From contig JBGVCG010000017.1 of NCBI GenBank assembly GCA_045226255.1, positions 62,001 to 126,000 on the forward strand: a stretch of DNA of 64,000 nucleotides. The letters run 5' to 3'. This document shows positions 34,401 to 42,880 of this stretch, in pieces. Numbering within the stretch: the first letter of the stretch is position 1; every line of letters begins with the position of its first letter. A program made the translations under genes and the position numbers. The notes under the pieces were generated by a model, which made no database searches, was not told the origin of the DNA, and was given only the letters and a program-made list of their open reading frames with translations. Source of the DNA: UBA1181 sp045226255 (GTDB lineage Bacteria > Bacteroidota > Bacteroidia > Bacteroidales > Paludibacteraceae).

Positions 34401-34681
34401 CAGACCATGGCGTTGAAGCTACAGTGGTTAGCTGGCCAGATGAGCAGAACCACAATACGAATATCATTTCGTTGTTACAGGAACATCAGGTTGATTTGGT
34501 TGTCAATATCCCTAAGAACCAAACTAGACGTGAGTTGACCAACGGTTACAAGATCCGCCGCTCCGCGATCGACCACAACATACCGTTGATGACGAACGCT
34601 CGTTTGGCAAGCGCCTTCATCAAAGCATTCTGCAACATGAAGGAGACTGACATCGAGATCAAGACTTGGCAAGAATATTAA
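31463..34681 (+). CDS. carB: Carbamoyl-phosphate synthase large chain
   Basis: CarB makes carbamoyl phosphate from bicarbonate, ATP and glutamine-derived ammonia, feeding both pyrimidine and arginine synthesis. The 1072-residue protein is the normal length, with two homologous ATP-grasp halves: SGALKIGQAGEFDYSG opens half 1, SGAYRIGSSVEFDWC opens half 2, and VRSAYALGGLGSG / IRPSYVLSGAAM are the matching ATP loops. An MGS-type allosteric domain ends it (~940-1072). I start at the ATG at 31463, three codons after an in-frame TTG. The small subunit gene carA is not adjacent. Expression is probably controlled by the leader described above. Confidence 0.97.
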   Translation: MSQKLKKVILLGSGALKIGQAGEFDYSGSQALKAMREEGISTVLINPNIATIQTSEGVADKVYFLPITPYFVEEVIKKEQPDGILLAFGGQTALNCGTALYTSGTLKKYGVQVLGTSVDAIMITEDRDLFVKKLKEIEAKTPVSQAVENMEDALTVARRIGYPVMVRSAYALGGLGSGICANEQEFVELCDSALAHSKQILVEESLKGWKEIEFEVIRDKNDHCFTVVPMENFDPLGIHTGESIVVAPIISLSQEQINMLQEISKKVVRHIGIVGECNIQYAFNAETNDYRIIEINARLSRSSALASKASGYPLAFVAAKLALGYSLDQIGEMGTPNSAYVAPSVDYIIVKIPRWDLSKFVGVDREINSSMKSVGEIMSIGKSFEEIMQKGLRMIGQGMHGFVGNHDIEFDDLDTELSHPTDLRIFAIAAALEKGYSIEKIVDLTKIDKWFIGKLKNIVDYTKVLGQYKKIEDIPADVMKEAKRLGFSDFQIARFSENPTNNMEKEILRVRALRKKQNIVPAVRRINTVASEHPELTNYLYMTYGETEHSIDYSYRNDKSIVVLGSGAYRIGSSVEFDWCSVNAVKTARQLGYKSIMINYNPETVSTDYDMCDRLYFDELSFERVLDVIDLEIPKGVIVSVGGQIPNNLAMKLYRQNVPVLGTSPVSIDRAENRHKFSAMLDQLGIDQPRWGELTSSEDIDNFIKEVGFPVLIRPSYVLSGAAMNVCYNREQMETFLKMAAKVSKEYPVVVSSFLQGAKEIEFDAVAKNGEIIEYAISEHVEFAGVHSGDATLVFPAQKIYLETVRQIKKVSKKIAKELNISGPFNIQFLAKDNAVKVIECNLRSSRSFPFVSKVLKRNFIETATKIMLDAPIEKADSSTYDIDYVGVKASQFSFARLHKADPVLGVDMSSTGEVGCIGKDFDSAIMTSLLSVGYVVPKKGILVSSGDIRGKVDLLDACKLLAAGGYKIYATEGTQKFLADHGVEATVVSWPDEQNHNTNIISLLQEHQVDLVVNIPKNQTRRELTNGYKIRRSAIDHNIPLMTNARLASAFIKAFCNMKETDIEIKTWQEY

Positions 34682-34705
34682 TTCAGTTCTATTGTGTAAT
34701 TATAG

Positions 34706-34752
34706 GGGAAGGGAATCGATCCTGCAAAGGATGGGTTCCCTTCCTTGTTTTT
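34706..34752 (+). terminator. Terminator of carB
   Basis: GGAAGGGAA plus GATCC pairs with GGAT plus TTCCCTTCC, followed by TTGTTTTTG. Confidence 0.85.
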
Positions 34753-34780
34753 GCGCCGGCATGAGCTATGGAAGATCACT

Positions 34781-34822
34781 AATTGTAAATAGTAAATCAT
34801 TAAATAGTAAATAGTTTTAAAC
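34781..34822 (+). repeat. AT-rich TAAATAGTAAAT repeat, copy 2
   Basis: TGTAAATAGTAAATC and TAAATAGTAAATAG, in the same orientation as the copy upstream of the carB leader. The two copies bracket the leader and carB. Confidence 0.6.
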
Positions 34823-34862
34823 TCTTTTCGTATCTTTAGGCTAAACAAATAAATACGTTATC

Positions 34863-37073
34863 ATGAAATGCCGGAAAGCTATATATTGGTTGCTCGCCAT
34901 GGGGGCGTTCGTTTTGCCGAATACCCTATCCGCTGCGATGATCTCCTCCACCGATTTCGAGAAACAGCGGTCTGGAACCCCTATGTCCCGCACATTGTTC
35001 CAAGAGAATGGTTTCCAAACCGATTCGTGGGACAACGCCTTGGAGACCCGTACCGTCATTGACTCCACCCAGGCAGCTTCCGGTCTACAATCCATGCGGA
35101 TCACCTACCCGAAGGGTGGCTATGGCCCTGAAGAGACGGGCTGCCAAGTAAAGCTGATGTTCACGAGCAGGGAGGAGGCTTATGCCTCTTACAACCTACG
35201 CTTTTCCGATAATTTCTCATGGGGAACAACCAGCTACGGCGGCAAACTGCCTGGCCTATGCGGTGGCGCCTGCTGCTCCGGAGGCGATCTGTGCGACGGA
35301 ACGAACGGTTTCTCCGCACGCCTGATGTGGCGAGCGGGCGGCAAGGCGGTGCTCTATCTCTACCACATGGATAAGCCGGATAAGTACGGAGAGGACCATG
35401 ATCTTCTCTATCCGGATGGTTCTTCTGTTGTTTTCGAACGTGGCAAATGGTACCATATAGCGGAGCGTGTCAAGATCAACACAGACGGAGAGACCTATGA
35501 CGGCGAGGTGGAGATCTGGGTGAACGGGAAGCAGGTTTTGCTGCTGAAAGGACTGCGTTTCACCTCCAATGGCGACAAGGTAGATAATCTCTATATCTCC
35601 ACCTTCCACGGAGGCGATGATGAGACATGGTGCCCCACCGAGACCTGCTATACCTGGCTGGACGATATCCGCATAGGAACCACCTATGGGGATGTGGCCT
35701 ACCAATCCTGCCGTAAGCCTGAATTGGGCATGGATAAGACGTTGTGCACAGGCTCCAAGTCATATAAGTTCGCCCCTGATTGGCAGTCGGACGCCTTCCG
35801 TTATCAATGGCTGCGGAACGGGAAGCGCATATCCCAGGACCCTTCCATCTCGGTTTGGGAGGAAGGAACGTATGTGTTGGTCGCGGATAGCGCCTGGTGT
35901 AGTAGGCGTGACACGGTCTCGCTGCTCTCCTCTTTGAAGCCCAATTTGGGAGAGGATCGGCTACTCTGCGCCTACTCCTTCGCCACCCTGCAGGCTGGCA
36001 TCACCGATGACGCCTCTCTGCTCAAATATGAGTGGAGGAAAGATGGTATCTTGCTGGACAATGCGAAACCATCCCTGCAAGTGAAGGATGCGGGCGTCTA
36101 TCGTCTGACGGTCTCCTCCACGCAATGTGAGCCAGCTTCCGACGAAGTGACGGTTACCTCCGGATTGCTGGATGTGAAGGACGCCAAGGGAGTCGCCGGC
36201 GATATGGTAACGCTTGAGGTGACAGGAGAGGGCAACTATGTCTGGTACAAAGACTCCCTGCTGCGGGAGAAGGTCGGAGAGGGCAATCTATGCACGTATG
36301 CGATCCCTGCGCAATCCTCCTACCTCTACGTGAAGGATGCCTCCGCCTATACGGGCTATGTAGGCAAGAAACGGCTCACCACCAATGCATGGACCCGCAC
36401 CGATTTCTCCGAATGGATGCTTTTCACGGTCTACAAGGAGCTGACCATCGACTCCCTCTCCATCTATCCCTCCAAGAATCTGACCGCCGTCATTCGCGTG
36501 TTGGACGACGCCACGGGCGAGGTAGTCTCCTCCCGCACTTTCGAGAACCTATCTCCGGGAGAGAACCGTTTGCCTATCAGCGTGACGTTGGCGCCAGGCA
36601 AGTACCGGATGGATGCCCAGGGAACCACAGCCCCGCTGTATCACTCCCACACGGACGATGATATTGCCTTTCCGTATGAAATCGAAGGACTGATTTCCTT
36701 GGATGGGGCAAATCTGGCTTGGATCAACAATAAGCCTTGGTATCTCTATTTCTACCATTGGCGGGTGTCATGCGGCAATGTCTGCGCCGCCACACCTGTG
36801 TTGCTGAGGAATACGGAAACCGTCTCTTCTCCTTCCGTAAAAGAGGATCGCCTGATTATCTATCCTAAATACACGGATGGAGATCTATACATAGAGGGGT
36901 TAAGCGGAAAATCATCGATTAAAATCTATGCGCCTAACGGCAAGAAGATGATCAGCCGTCGTCTAAAGCAGCCAGACGCCTATTTTTATCTAAATGACTG
37001 GAAAGCAGGAATCTATATGATTGTGATAGAAGACGAATCAGGGACTATAAGCCGCCAAATAATGAAATTCTAA
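34863..37073 (+). CDS. Secreted PL14-like polysaccharide lyase domain protein with T9SS sorting domain
   Basis: After a signal peptide (cleavage near TLSAA) the 736-residue protein carries a ~230-residue domain resembling family 14 polysaccharide lyases (alginate lyase-like jelly roll): QSMRITYPKGGYG, GGKLPGLCGG, SARLMWRAGGKAVLYLYH, RGKWYHIAERVKIN and TWLDDIRIG. Ig-like domains follow (~285-430), then a galactose-binding-like segment (~500-620). The end (IIYPKYTDGDLYIEGL...AGIYMIVIEDESG) is a T9SS type A sorting domain. Substrate is not certain: members act on alginate, glucuronan or related polymers. It stands alone, bounded by the carB terminator and the promoter of the next gene. Confidence 0.8.
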   Translation: MKCRKAIYWLLAMGAFVLPNTLSAAMISSTDFEKQRSGTPMSRTLFQENGFQTDSWDNALETRTVIDSTQAASGLQSMRITYPKGGYGPEETGCQVKLMFTSREEAYASYNLRFSDNFSWGTTSYGGKLPGLCGGACCSGGDLCDGTNGFSARLMWRAGGKAVLYLYHMDKPDKYGEDHDLLYPDGSSVVFERGKWYHIAERVKINTDGETYDGEVEIWVNGKQVLLLKGLRFTSNGDKVDNLYISTFHGGDDETWCPTETCYTWLDDIRIGTTYGDVAYQSCRKPELGMDKTLCTGSKSYKFAPDWQSDAFRYQWLRNGKRISQDPSISVWEEGTYVLVADSAWCSRRDTVSLLSSLKPNLGEDRLLCAYSFATLQAGITDDASLLKYEWRKDGILLDNAKPSLQVKDAGVYRLTVSSTQCEPASDEVTVTSGLLDVKDAKGVAGDMVTLEVTGEGNYVWYKDSLLREKVGEGNLCTYAIPAQSSYLYVKDASAYTGYVGKKRLTTNAWTRTDFSEWMLFTVYKELTIDSLSIYPSKNLTAVIRVLDDATGEVVSSRTFENLSPGENRLPISVTLAPGKYRMDAQGTTAPLYHSHTDDDIAFPYEIEGLISLDGANLAWINNKPWYLYFYHWRVSCGNVCAATPVLLRNTETVSSPSVKEDRLIIYPKYTDGDLYIEGLSGKSSIKIYAPNGKKMISRRLKQPDAYFYLNDWKAGIYMIVIEDESGTISRQIMKF

Positions 37074-37170
37074 CAAGTCGATTAAGGTTCCGCAATGATT
37101 AATTCGAAAGCAGATTACCCCTAAAAGAAATAATCTAGAAACATATTCTTTAATATAAGACTAAATTTCC

Positions 37171-37178
37171 TATCTTTG
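37171..37178 (+). promoter_or_regulatory. Promoter -7 box of the GT4-esterase unit
   Basis: TATCTTTG fits TAnnTTTG. It leaves a leader of ~120 bases with two small hairpins (CTAAC/GTTAG, ACAAC/GTTGT) and no reading frame of note. Confidence 0.5.
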
Positions 37179-37307
37179 CACTCATAAATAATTTGAGTAA
37201 TTTCACTCTTATAACTAACTGTGGTTAGTGTCGTTTTGCCATAGACAACATCTGTTGTAAATCGATAAGAGACGACGATAGAGCGGTAATTGTTGGATGT
37301 GAGGCTG

Positions 37308-38438
37308 ATGTCTAAAGGGAAGGTTTTACATATATCGAAATTTTATCCACCTTATAAAGGGGGAATCGAGGACGTATGTTATAGCATCGTCAGCTCCATG
37401 GCTGATTATGAACATTGCGTATTGTGCTTTAATACAGGGAAGAACAATATTGAGGAACAATATGAAGGAGTTCATGTGTATCGTTTGGGCGTGCAGATGC
37501 AGAAGTACAGCCAGCCCATCTCATTCTCCTATCCCAATACGTTAAAGAAGATATTGCGGGAATTTCAGCCCGACATCATACACCTCCATACGCCTAATCC
37601 GTATGCATCCCTACTTGTTTGCCACTATATTCCGGACAACGTGAAATTGATTGTGCACTGGCACTCCGACATCGTGAAGCAGCAGTTTACTTACACTGCG
37701 TTCAAGCCTTTCGAACAGAAATTGCTGGAGCGGGCGGATTCCATTTTCGCTACAAGTCCGAATTATGCGGAACATTCCATTCCACTAAAGCAATTCAAGA
37801 ATAAAGTGATCATTGTACCTAACGGAATCAATGAAAAGAAGATTTCCGTTCGGGAAGGGGATGACGAGAAGATAGCGGAAATCAAGCGCAAGTACGATAA
37901 CAAGGACATTATATTCTTCATGGGCCGCCATGTAGCCTACAAAGGTATTGACAGGTTGATCGCAGCTGAAAAAGAGATTTCTTCAGACTGTGTGATCCTC
38001 ATTGCGGGTGAAGGTCCGTTGTCAAACGAGTTGAAGACGAATACCAACTCCAAAAGAATCCATTTCATCGGAAAAATCAGCGATGACGAGGTACGTTTGT
38101 ATATGCGTGCGGCCTCTGTGTTCGCCTTCCCTTCCATCACGAAGAACGAAGCGTTCGGTATCGTATTGGCTGAAGCGATGTACTGCGGGACACCTCCTGT
38201 CTTGTTCTCCATCGAAGGATCTGGTGTGAATTGGTTGAATCAGAACGGTACCACCGGCATCGAGGTCGCCAACGGTGATGTGCACGCTTTTGCCGAAGCT
38301 ATTGATAAACTATTGCAGAATAAAGACAATATCCGTGATAAAATGGGCGAGCGGGCCCATGACCTTATCGCAGAGAAGTTCACGATGACACGAATCAAAG
38401 GGGTCATCATGAAGGAATATGATTTACTCATACAGTAA
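37308..38438 (+). CDS. Glycosyltransferase family 4 protein
   Basis: GT4 enzymes are retaining GT-B transferases that build surface glycans at the inner membrane. From the ATG at 37308 (a TTG six codons earlier is possible) the protein is 376 residues: an N-terminal Rossmann half starting KVLHISKFYPPYKGGIEDV and a C-terminal half with FMGRHVAYKGIDRLI and the nucleotide-binding segment FPSITKNEAFGIVLAEAM (EX7E pattern). The stop TAA overlaps the next ATG by one base, so the two genes are likely coupled. The linked sugar is unknown. Confidence 0.92.
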   Translation: MSKGKVLHISKFYPPYKGGIEDVCYSIVSSMADYEHCVLCFNTGKNNIEEQYEGVHVYRLGVQMQKYSQPISFSYPNTLKKILREFQPDIIHLHTPNPYASLLVCHYIPDNVKLIVHWHSDIVKQQFTYTAFKPFEQKLLERADSIFATSPNYAEHSIPLKQFKNKVIIVPNGINEKKISVREGDDEKIAEIKRKYDNKDIIFFMGRHVAYKGIDRLIAAEKEISSDCVILIAGEGPLSNELKTNTNSKRIHFIGKISDDEVRLYMRAASVFAFPSITKNEAFGIVLAEAMYCGTPPVLFSIEGSGVNWLNQNGTTGIEVANGDVHAFAEAIDKLLQNKDNIRDKMGERAHDLIAEKFTMTRIKGVIMKEYDLLIQ

Positions 38439-39310
38439 TGCCCATGATAAGATTAGCACATTTCCTTTTGTTGCTGTCTTTCTCCTTGTGCATACACGCC
38501 CAATATGAGGTTGTTAAATTGTGGGATAATCACCCCACCCGTAAGGAGAAACGTCCGGAACTGAGGGTATTCGCTCCGGCCGATTCTTTGCGTAATGGTA
38601 CTTGTGTCCTGATTTGCCCAGGGGGCAGCTATCATCATTTGGGTCTACAAAACGAGGGTTCGGAAGTGGCGGAATACCTGCGACAGTGGGGAATCACCGC
38701 CGTGGTACTGCGTTACCGCGTCGCCATGCGTGGCAACCATCATCCCGCAATGATCGAAGATTTCCAGCGTGCTGTACAGATTCTGCGCGAAAATGCGGAT
38801 AGATTCGGCATCGACCCACACAAATTGGGTTGTATGGGCTTTTCCGCCGGAGGTCATTTGGTCACAATGGGGGGCGCCTACGCTTCCCACAATTTTTTGG
38901 CCGATCGGGGTATCCATACTTCAGTCAACCTGCGTCCCGACTTCGTCTGCCCCATCTACCCTGTCGTTTCCATGCAGGATAGCATCGCCCATGTGAAGTC
39001 CAGGAGAAACCTCCTCGGCGAAGGTTTTACGAAAGCGATGGCGGATAGTTTCTCGATGGAAAGGCAAATTCCTGAAAATATGCCACCCGTTTTTCTGCTC
39101 GCCTGCAAGGATGACGATGTGGTCGATTATAGAAATACCGTTGTGTTGCGCAATGCGTTGGCACAAAAAAACATACCCTGCGAGTTCCATCTGTTCGAAC
39201 AGGGAGGTCATGGGTTCGGCATGATACGGACAAGATCCGCAGAGACCAACCAATGGGGATTGCTGTTTAAGAAATGGCTCATCCAAAACGGTTTCTTGCC
39301 CAATAAATAG
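38438..39310 (+). CDS. Secreted alpha/beta hydrolase, acetyl-esterase type
   Basis: The protein has a signal peptide (MPMIRLAHFLLLLSFSL..., cleavage near IHAQ) and the serine-hydrolase layout of xylan/acetyl esterases: an oxyanion segment CPGGSYHHLG, the nucleophile motif GFSAGGH (Ser136), the acid segment KDDDVVDY and the catalytic His in GGHGFG. At 290 residues it is the usual length. An ATG two codons later is an alternative start. Its gene starts inside the last base of the glycosyltransferase stop, so the two form one unit, and paaK follows after 20 bp. Confidence 0.85.
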   Translation: MPMIRLAHFLLLLSFSLCIHAQYEVVKLWDNHPTRKEKRPELRVFAPADSLRNGTCVLICPGGSYHHLGLQNEGSEVAEYLRQWGITAVVLRYRVAMRGNHHPAMIEDFQRAVQILRENADRFGIDPHKLGCMGFSAGGHLVTMGGAYASHNFLADRGIHTSVNLRPDFVCPIYPVVSMQDSIAHVKSRRNLLGEGFTKAMADSFSMERQIPENMPPVFLLACKDDDVVDYRNTVVLRNALAQKNIPCEFHLFEQGGHGFGMIRTRSAETNQWGLLFKKWLIQNGFLPNK

Positions 39311-39330
39311 AGAAAAAGGAGGACGTGTAT

Positions 39331-40626
39331 ATGAATTTGGTTCCAGAAATTGAATTTCAGCCAAGGAACGTGATCAAAGCGTTCCAAGAAGAAAAGTTGA
39401 GGGAGGATTTGGCCTATCTATCCTCCAAATCTCTGTTCTACAAAGATTTATTCGCAAAAAACCATATCGATGTGGCAAAGGTTAAGACCTTGGAGGACTT
39501 GCGTCTAATCCCCTTCACAACCAAAGAGGACCTGCAGACGAGGAACAAGGATTTCTTCTGCGTCGAGCCTTCCGAAATCAGGGATTACATCACCACCTCC
39601 GGCACACTGAGCGACCCGACCACCTTCGCCATGACGGAGAAAGACCTCGTGCGCCTCGCCTACAATGAGGCGATCTCCTTCACAGGGACAGGCGGACACC
39701 CGGGTGAGATATACCAACTGATGACAACGATCGACAAACGCTTTATGGCTGGATACGCCTACTGCTTGGGCATACGCATGATGGGTGCGGGCTTGGTGCG
39801 CGTCGGCAATGGCATACCGGAGCTGCAATGGGACACCATCAAGCGAATCCAACCGGACGCTATCATCTGCGTCCCTTCCTTTATCCTGCGCATCATCAAA
39901 TTCGCCGAGGAACACGGCATCGATTATAAGAACTGCAGTGTGAAAAAAGCCGTTTGCATCGGGGAAAATCTCCGAAACGACGATTTCTCACTGAATCTGT
40001 TGGGAACGAAAATCAAGGAGAAATGGGACATCGAATTATACTCCACCTACGCTTCCACCGAGATGAGCACCTCTTTCTGTGAGTGCTCGGCAGGAAAGGG
40101 AGGACACCATCATCCGGAACTGATTATATGCGAATTGATCGATGAAAACGGCAATCCTGTGAACGAAGGAGAGGCCGGCGAGTTGGTCGTCACAACGTTA
40201 GGCGTGGAGGGCATGCCACTGCTTCGCTTCCGTACGGGCGATGTGGCGAGGTTCCATTACGAACCATGTTCCTGCGGACGCACCACCATGCGTATCAGCC
40301 CGATCATCGGCAGGAAAAAGCAGATGATCAAGTTCAAGGGCACGACGCTCTATCCAGCCTCCGTGTTCGACGTGTTGGATAACGCGGATTACGTGGAGAA
40401 TTACCTGGTCGAGGTATCGTCCAACGAAATAGGGATGGACCATCTCACCGTATACATCGGCGTGAAGAATCCGAACGAGAACATGATCAAAGACCTGAAG
40501 GACCATTTCAGAGCCAAACTGCGTGTGGCGCCGGATGTGATGTTCAAGCCTATCGAGGAGATTCACAAGATCCAATTCCCTGAGATGAATAGAAAACCCG
40601 TTAAGTTTATCGATAAAAGAAAATGA
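39331..40626 (+). CDS. paaK: Phenylacetate-CoA ligase family (adenylate-forming) enzyme
   Basis: These ANL enzymes activate aryl acids, above all phenylacetate, to CoA thioesters through an acyl-AMP. The 431-residue protein shows the phosphate loop TTSGTLSDPTTFAMT, the YSTYASTEMSTSF adenylate motif, LRFRTGDVARF and a C-terminal half ending in NRKPVKFIDKR. A ribosome site AGGAGG (39317-39322) fixes the ATG at 39331. In anaerobic Bacteroidales such enzymes serve to reuse aryl acids for amino acid synthesis, which is inferred here. The acyltransferase gene follows with a 4-bp overlap. Confidence 0.9.
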   Translation: MNLVPEIEFQPRNVIKAFQEEKLREDLAYLSSKSLFYKDLFAKNHIDVAKVKTLEDLRLIPFTTKEDLQTRNKDFFCVEPSEIRDYITTSGTLSDPTTFAMTEKDLVRLAYNEAISFTGTGGHPGEIYQLMTTIDKRFMAGYAYCLGIRMMGAGLVRVGNGIPELQWDTIKRIQPDAIICVPSFILRIIKFAEEHGIDYKNCSVKKAVCIGENLRNDDFSLNLLGTKIKEKWDIELYSTYASTEMSTSFCECSAGKGGHHHPELIICELIDENGNPVNEGEAGELVVTTLGVEGMPLLRFRTGDVARFHYEPCSCGRTTMRISPIIGRKKQMIKFKGTTLYPASVFDVLDNADYVENYLVEVSSNEIGMDHLTVYIGVKNPNENMIKDLKDHFRAKLRVAPDVMFKPIEEIHKIQFPEMNRKPVKFIDKRK

Positions 40627-41768
40627 CTATGATTGGAACTTTCAATTTCGAACCAGTTCGCCCCTACAACGACTCGGAGGTTCCCGCCGCAATGAAGGCG
40701 ATCATCGAGGATCCATTCTTCCCGATGGTGGTGAAGTATTGTTTGCCCGATGCGAACATCGATGAAGTGAATCGTGCATTATCGCAGATTAAGACGGTCG
40801 ATGAGTTTCAAACCCGTGTCATGTACCCAGCCATCCAAGCTGTCATCTCAAAAAGCACAGATGGCATTTCCTTCGATGGATTCGATAAAATTGACGATGT
40901 GAAGCGTCATATCTTCATCGCCAACCACCGCGACATCGCATTGGATTCGGCGATCCTGGACCTGCTGCTGTACGAACATAAAATCAAGACGTGCCAAATC
41001 ACTTTCGGCAGCAACCTGATGAAAGGGAACCTTGTCATCAACATCGGCAAACTGAACAAGATGTTCCGCATTATCCGTGGAGGTAACATCAAAGATTTTT
41101 ACAGAAACTCACTGGAGGTTTCCGCCTATATGCGCCACGTGGTGACCGAACTGGACGAGTCGGTATGGATCGCCCAACGCAATGGCCGGACCAAGGATGG
41201 CAACGACAAGACGGAGATGGGGGTTCTGAAGATGTTCTCCCTCAGTAGCGATAAGGGATTCGTGGACAATCTCGATGAACTGAGCATCACGCCCGTCGCC
41301 GTCTCCTACGAATACGAGCCTTGCGATTTCCTCAAAACGGCGGAGTTATACATCTCCAGGCTCCAAAAGTACGTGAAGGGAGAGAATGAGGACCTGAACA
41401 GCATCCTTACAGGTATCCAGCAAAAGAAGGGAAAGGTGCATCTCGCCATGACGGAGCCTATCTCAAGGAAGGAACTTGAAATCTGCGATGAAAAGGAGAA
41501 AAATGAGAAGATGGTCGCCTTGGCATCCATGATCGACCAACGCATTTACAAGAGCTACAAATTGTTCAAGACGAATTATATCGCATACGATATCCTCAAT
41601 GGAGGAAATACATTCGCCGACCAATATTCGGCAGACGAAAAGAAGGATTTCATCGCCTATATGAACGATGGATTGGCCCATATCGGCATTGAGGCGGAAC
41701 CATCAGAATTGGAACAGATCTTCCTTCGGATCTACGCCAACCCAGTTGTGAACTGCAGTGTTCATTAA
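40623..41768 (+). CDS. Glycerol-3-phosphate/lysophosphatidic acid acyltransferase-like protein
   Basis: The PlsC-type signature is seen as FIANHRDIALDSAIL, the HX4D motif, followed by substrate-side blocks resembling IRGGNIKDF and WIAQRNGRTKDG (EGTR-like). At 381 residues it is longer than PlsC and lacks clear membrane helices. A larger class of Bacteroidota acyltransferases fits. The acceptor is not known. The start overlaps the paaK stop by 4 bp, so the two genes are translationally coupled. Confidence 0.82.
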   Translation: MTMIGTFNFEPVRPYNDSEVPAAMKAIIEDPFFPMVVKYCLPDANIDEVNRALSQIKTVDEFQTRVMYPAIQAVISKSTDGISFDGFDKIDDVKRHIFIANHRDIALDSAILDLLLYEHKIKTCQITFGSNLMKGNLVINIGKLNKMFRIIRGGNIKDFYRNSLEVSAYMRHVVTELDESVWIAQRNGRTKDGNDKTEMGVLKMFSLSSDKGFVDNLDELSITPVAVSYEYEPCDFLKTAELYISRLQKYVKGENEDLNSILTGIQQKKGKVHLAMTEPISRKELEICDEKEKNEKMVALASMIDQRIYKSYKLFKTNYIAYDILNGGNTFADQYSADEKKDFIAYMNDGLAHIGIEAEPSELEQIFLRIYANPVVNCSVH

Positions 41769-41868
41769 AAAAATAAAGGCGGTTCCCATAAGGACTCACC
41801 CTAACAAAGCATTAACTGTTTTTCACAACTCCATCTACCATTGCCCATACAAAATCATCCAAAATTTA

Positions 41869-41876
41869 TAACTTTG
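41869..41876 (+). promoter_or_regulatory. Promoter -7 box of the N-acylornithine carbamoyltransferase gene
   Basis: TAACTTTG fits TAnnTTTG, 34 bp before the start codon. Confidence 0.55.
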
Positions 41877-41910
41877 CGAAAGGAAAGATTAGTCATAAAT
41901 AACATAAAAG

Positions 41911-42864
41911 ATGAGGAAATTATTAATGGCCCAAGACTTGGGCGACTTAAACAAGGCGGTAAAAGAGGCTTTAGAAATCAAGAAAAACAGATACGCCTAT
42001 AAGCATTTGGGCGAAAACAAAACGCTCTTATGCGTCTTCTTCAACAACAGTCTCCGCACACGCCTTAGCACCCAAAAAGCGGGTATGAACTTAGGCATGA
42101 ACACAATAGTGCTTGATGTGAACCAGGGTGCATGGAAATTGGAGACGGAAAGGGGTGTCGTTATGGATGGTGATAAATCAGAGCACTTGCTCGAAGCCAT
42201 TCCTGTCATGGCATCATTCTGCGATGTGATCGGTGTACGCTCTTTCGCCCGCTTCGAGAACAAAGAATTCGATTACCAAGAAACGATCCTGAATCAGTTC
42301 ATCAAGTATTCAGGCAAACCAGTATTCAGCATGGAGTCTGCTACCGCACATCCACTGCAGGCCTTCGCAGACCTCATCACTATTGAAGAGTACAAGAAAA
42401 AGGAGCGTCCGAAAGTTGTTTTGACATGGGCACCTCATCCACGCGCACTTCCTCAAGCAGTGCCTAACTCATTCGCCGATTTCATGAATGAGGCAAACGT
42501 GGATTTGGTCATCACTCATCCCAAAGGTTATGAGTTGAGTGAAAAGTTTGTCCGCAATGCCAAAATCGAATATGATCAGGACAAAGCATTGGCAGGCGCC
42601 GACTTTGTCTATGCGAAAAACTGGTCAGCTTACCAAGACCCCAATTACGGACAGATCTTGAGCAAGGATATGTCTTGGACCATCAGCACGGAAAAGATGG
42701 CCCTCACTAACAATGCCTACTTCATGCATTGCTTGCCTGTGCGCCGCAACATGATTGTGACAGACGACGTGATTGAGAGTCCACAGTCATTGGTGATCCC
42801 AGAGGCCGCCAACCGAGAGATCTCCGCCGAGACTGTAATCAAACGTATTCTAGAAGCATTATAA
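41911..42864 (+). CDS. N-acylornithine carbamoyltransferase (N-succinyl or N-acetyl)
   Basis: This enzyme carbamoylates an acylated ornithine in the modified arginine pathway of Bacteroidota and uses carbamoyl phosphate made by CarB. The 317-residue protein has the carbamoyl-phosphate loop NNSLRTRLSTQ (in place of SxRTR), the long segment WKLETERGVVMDGDKSEHLLEAI, the HPLQAFADL motif, TWAPHPRALPQAVPNSF and HCLPVRRN. These closely follow the Bacteroides fragilis succinylornithine enzyme as I remember it. The residue reported to set succinyl over acetyl use (Pro90 there) is Ser90 here. It has its own promoter and the BI-1 gene follows after 16 bp. Confidence 0.93.
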   Translation: MRKLLMAQDLGDLNKAVKEALEIKKNRYAYKHLGENKTLLCVFFNNSLRTRLSTQKAGMNLGMNTIVLDVNQGAWKLETERGVVMDGDKSEHLLEAIPVMASFCDVIGVRSFARFENKEFDYQETILNQFIKYSGKPVFSMESATAHPLQAFADLITIEEYKKKERPKVVLTWAPHPRALPQAVPNSFADFMNEANVDLVITHPKGYELSEKFVRNAKIEYDQDKALAGADFVYAKNWSAYQDPNYGQILSKDMSWTISTEKMALTNNAYFMHCLPVRRNMIVTDDVIESPQSLVIPEAANREISAETVIKRILEAL

Positions 42865-42880
42865 ATAAAATCAACATCTT

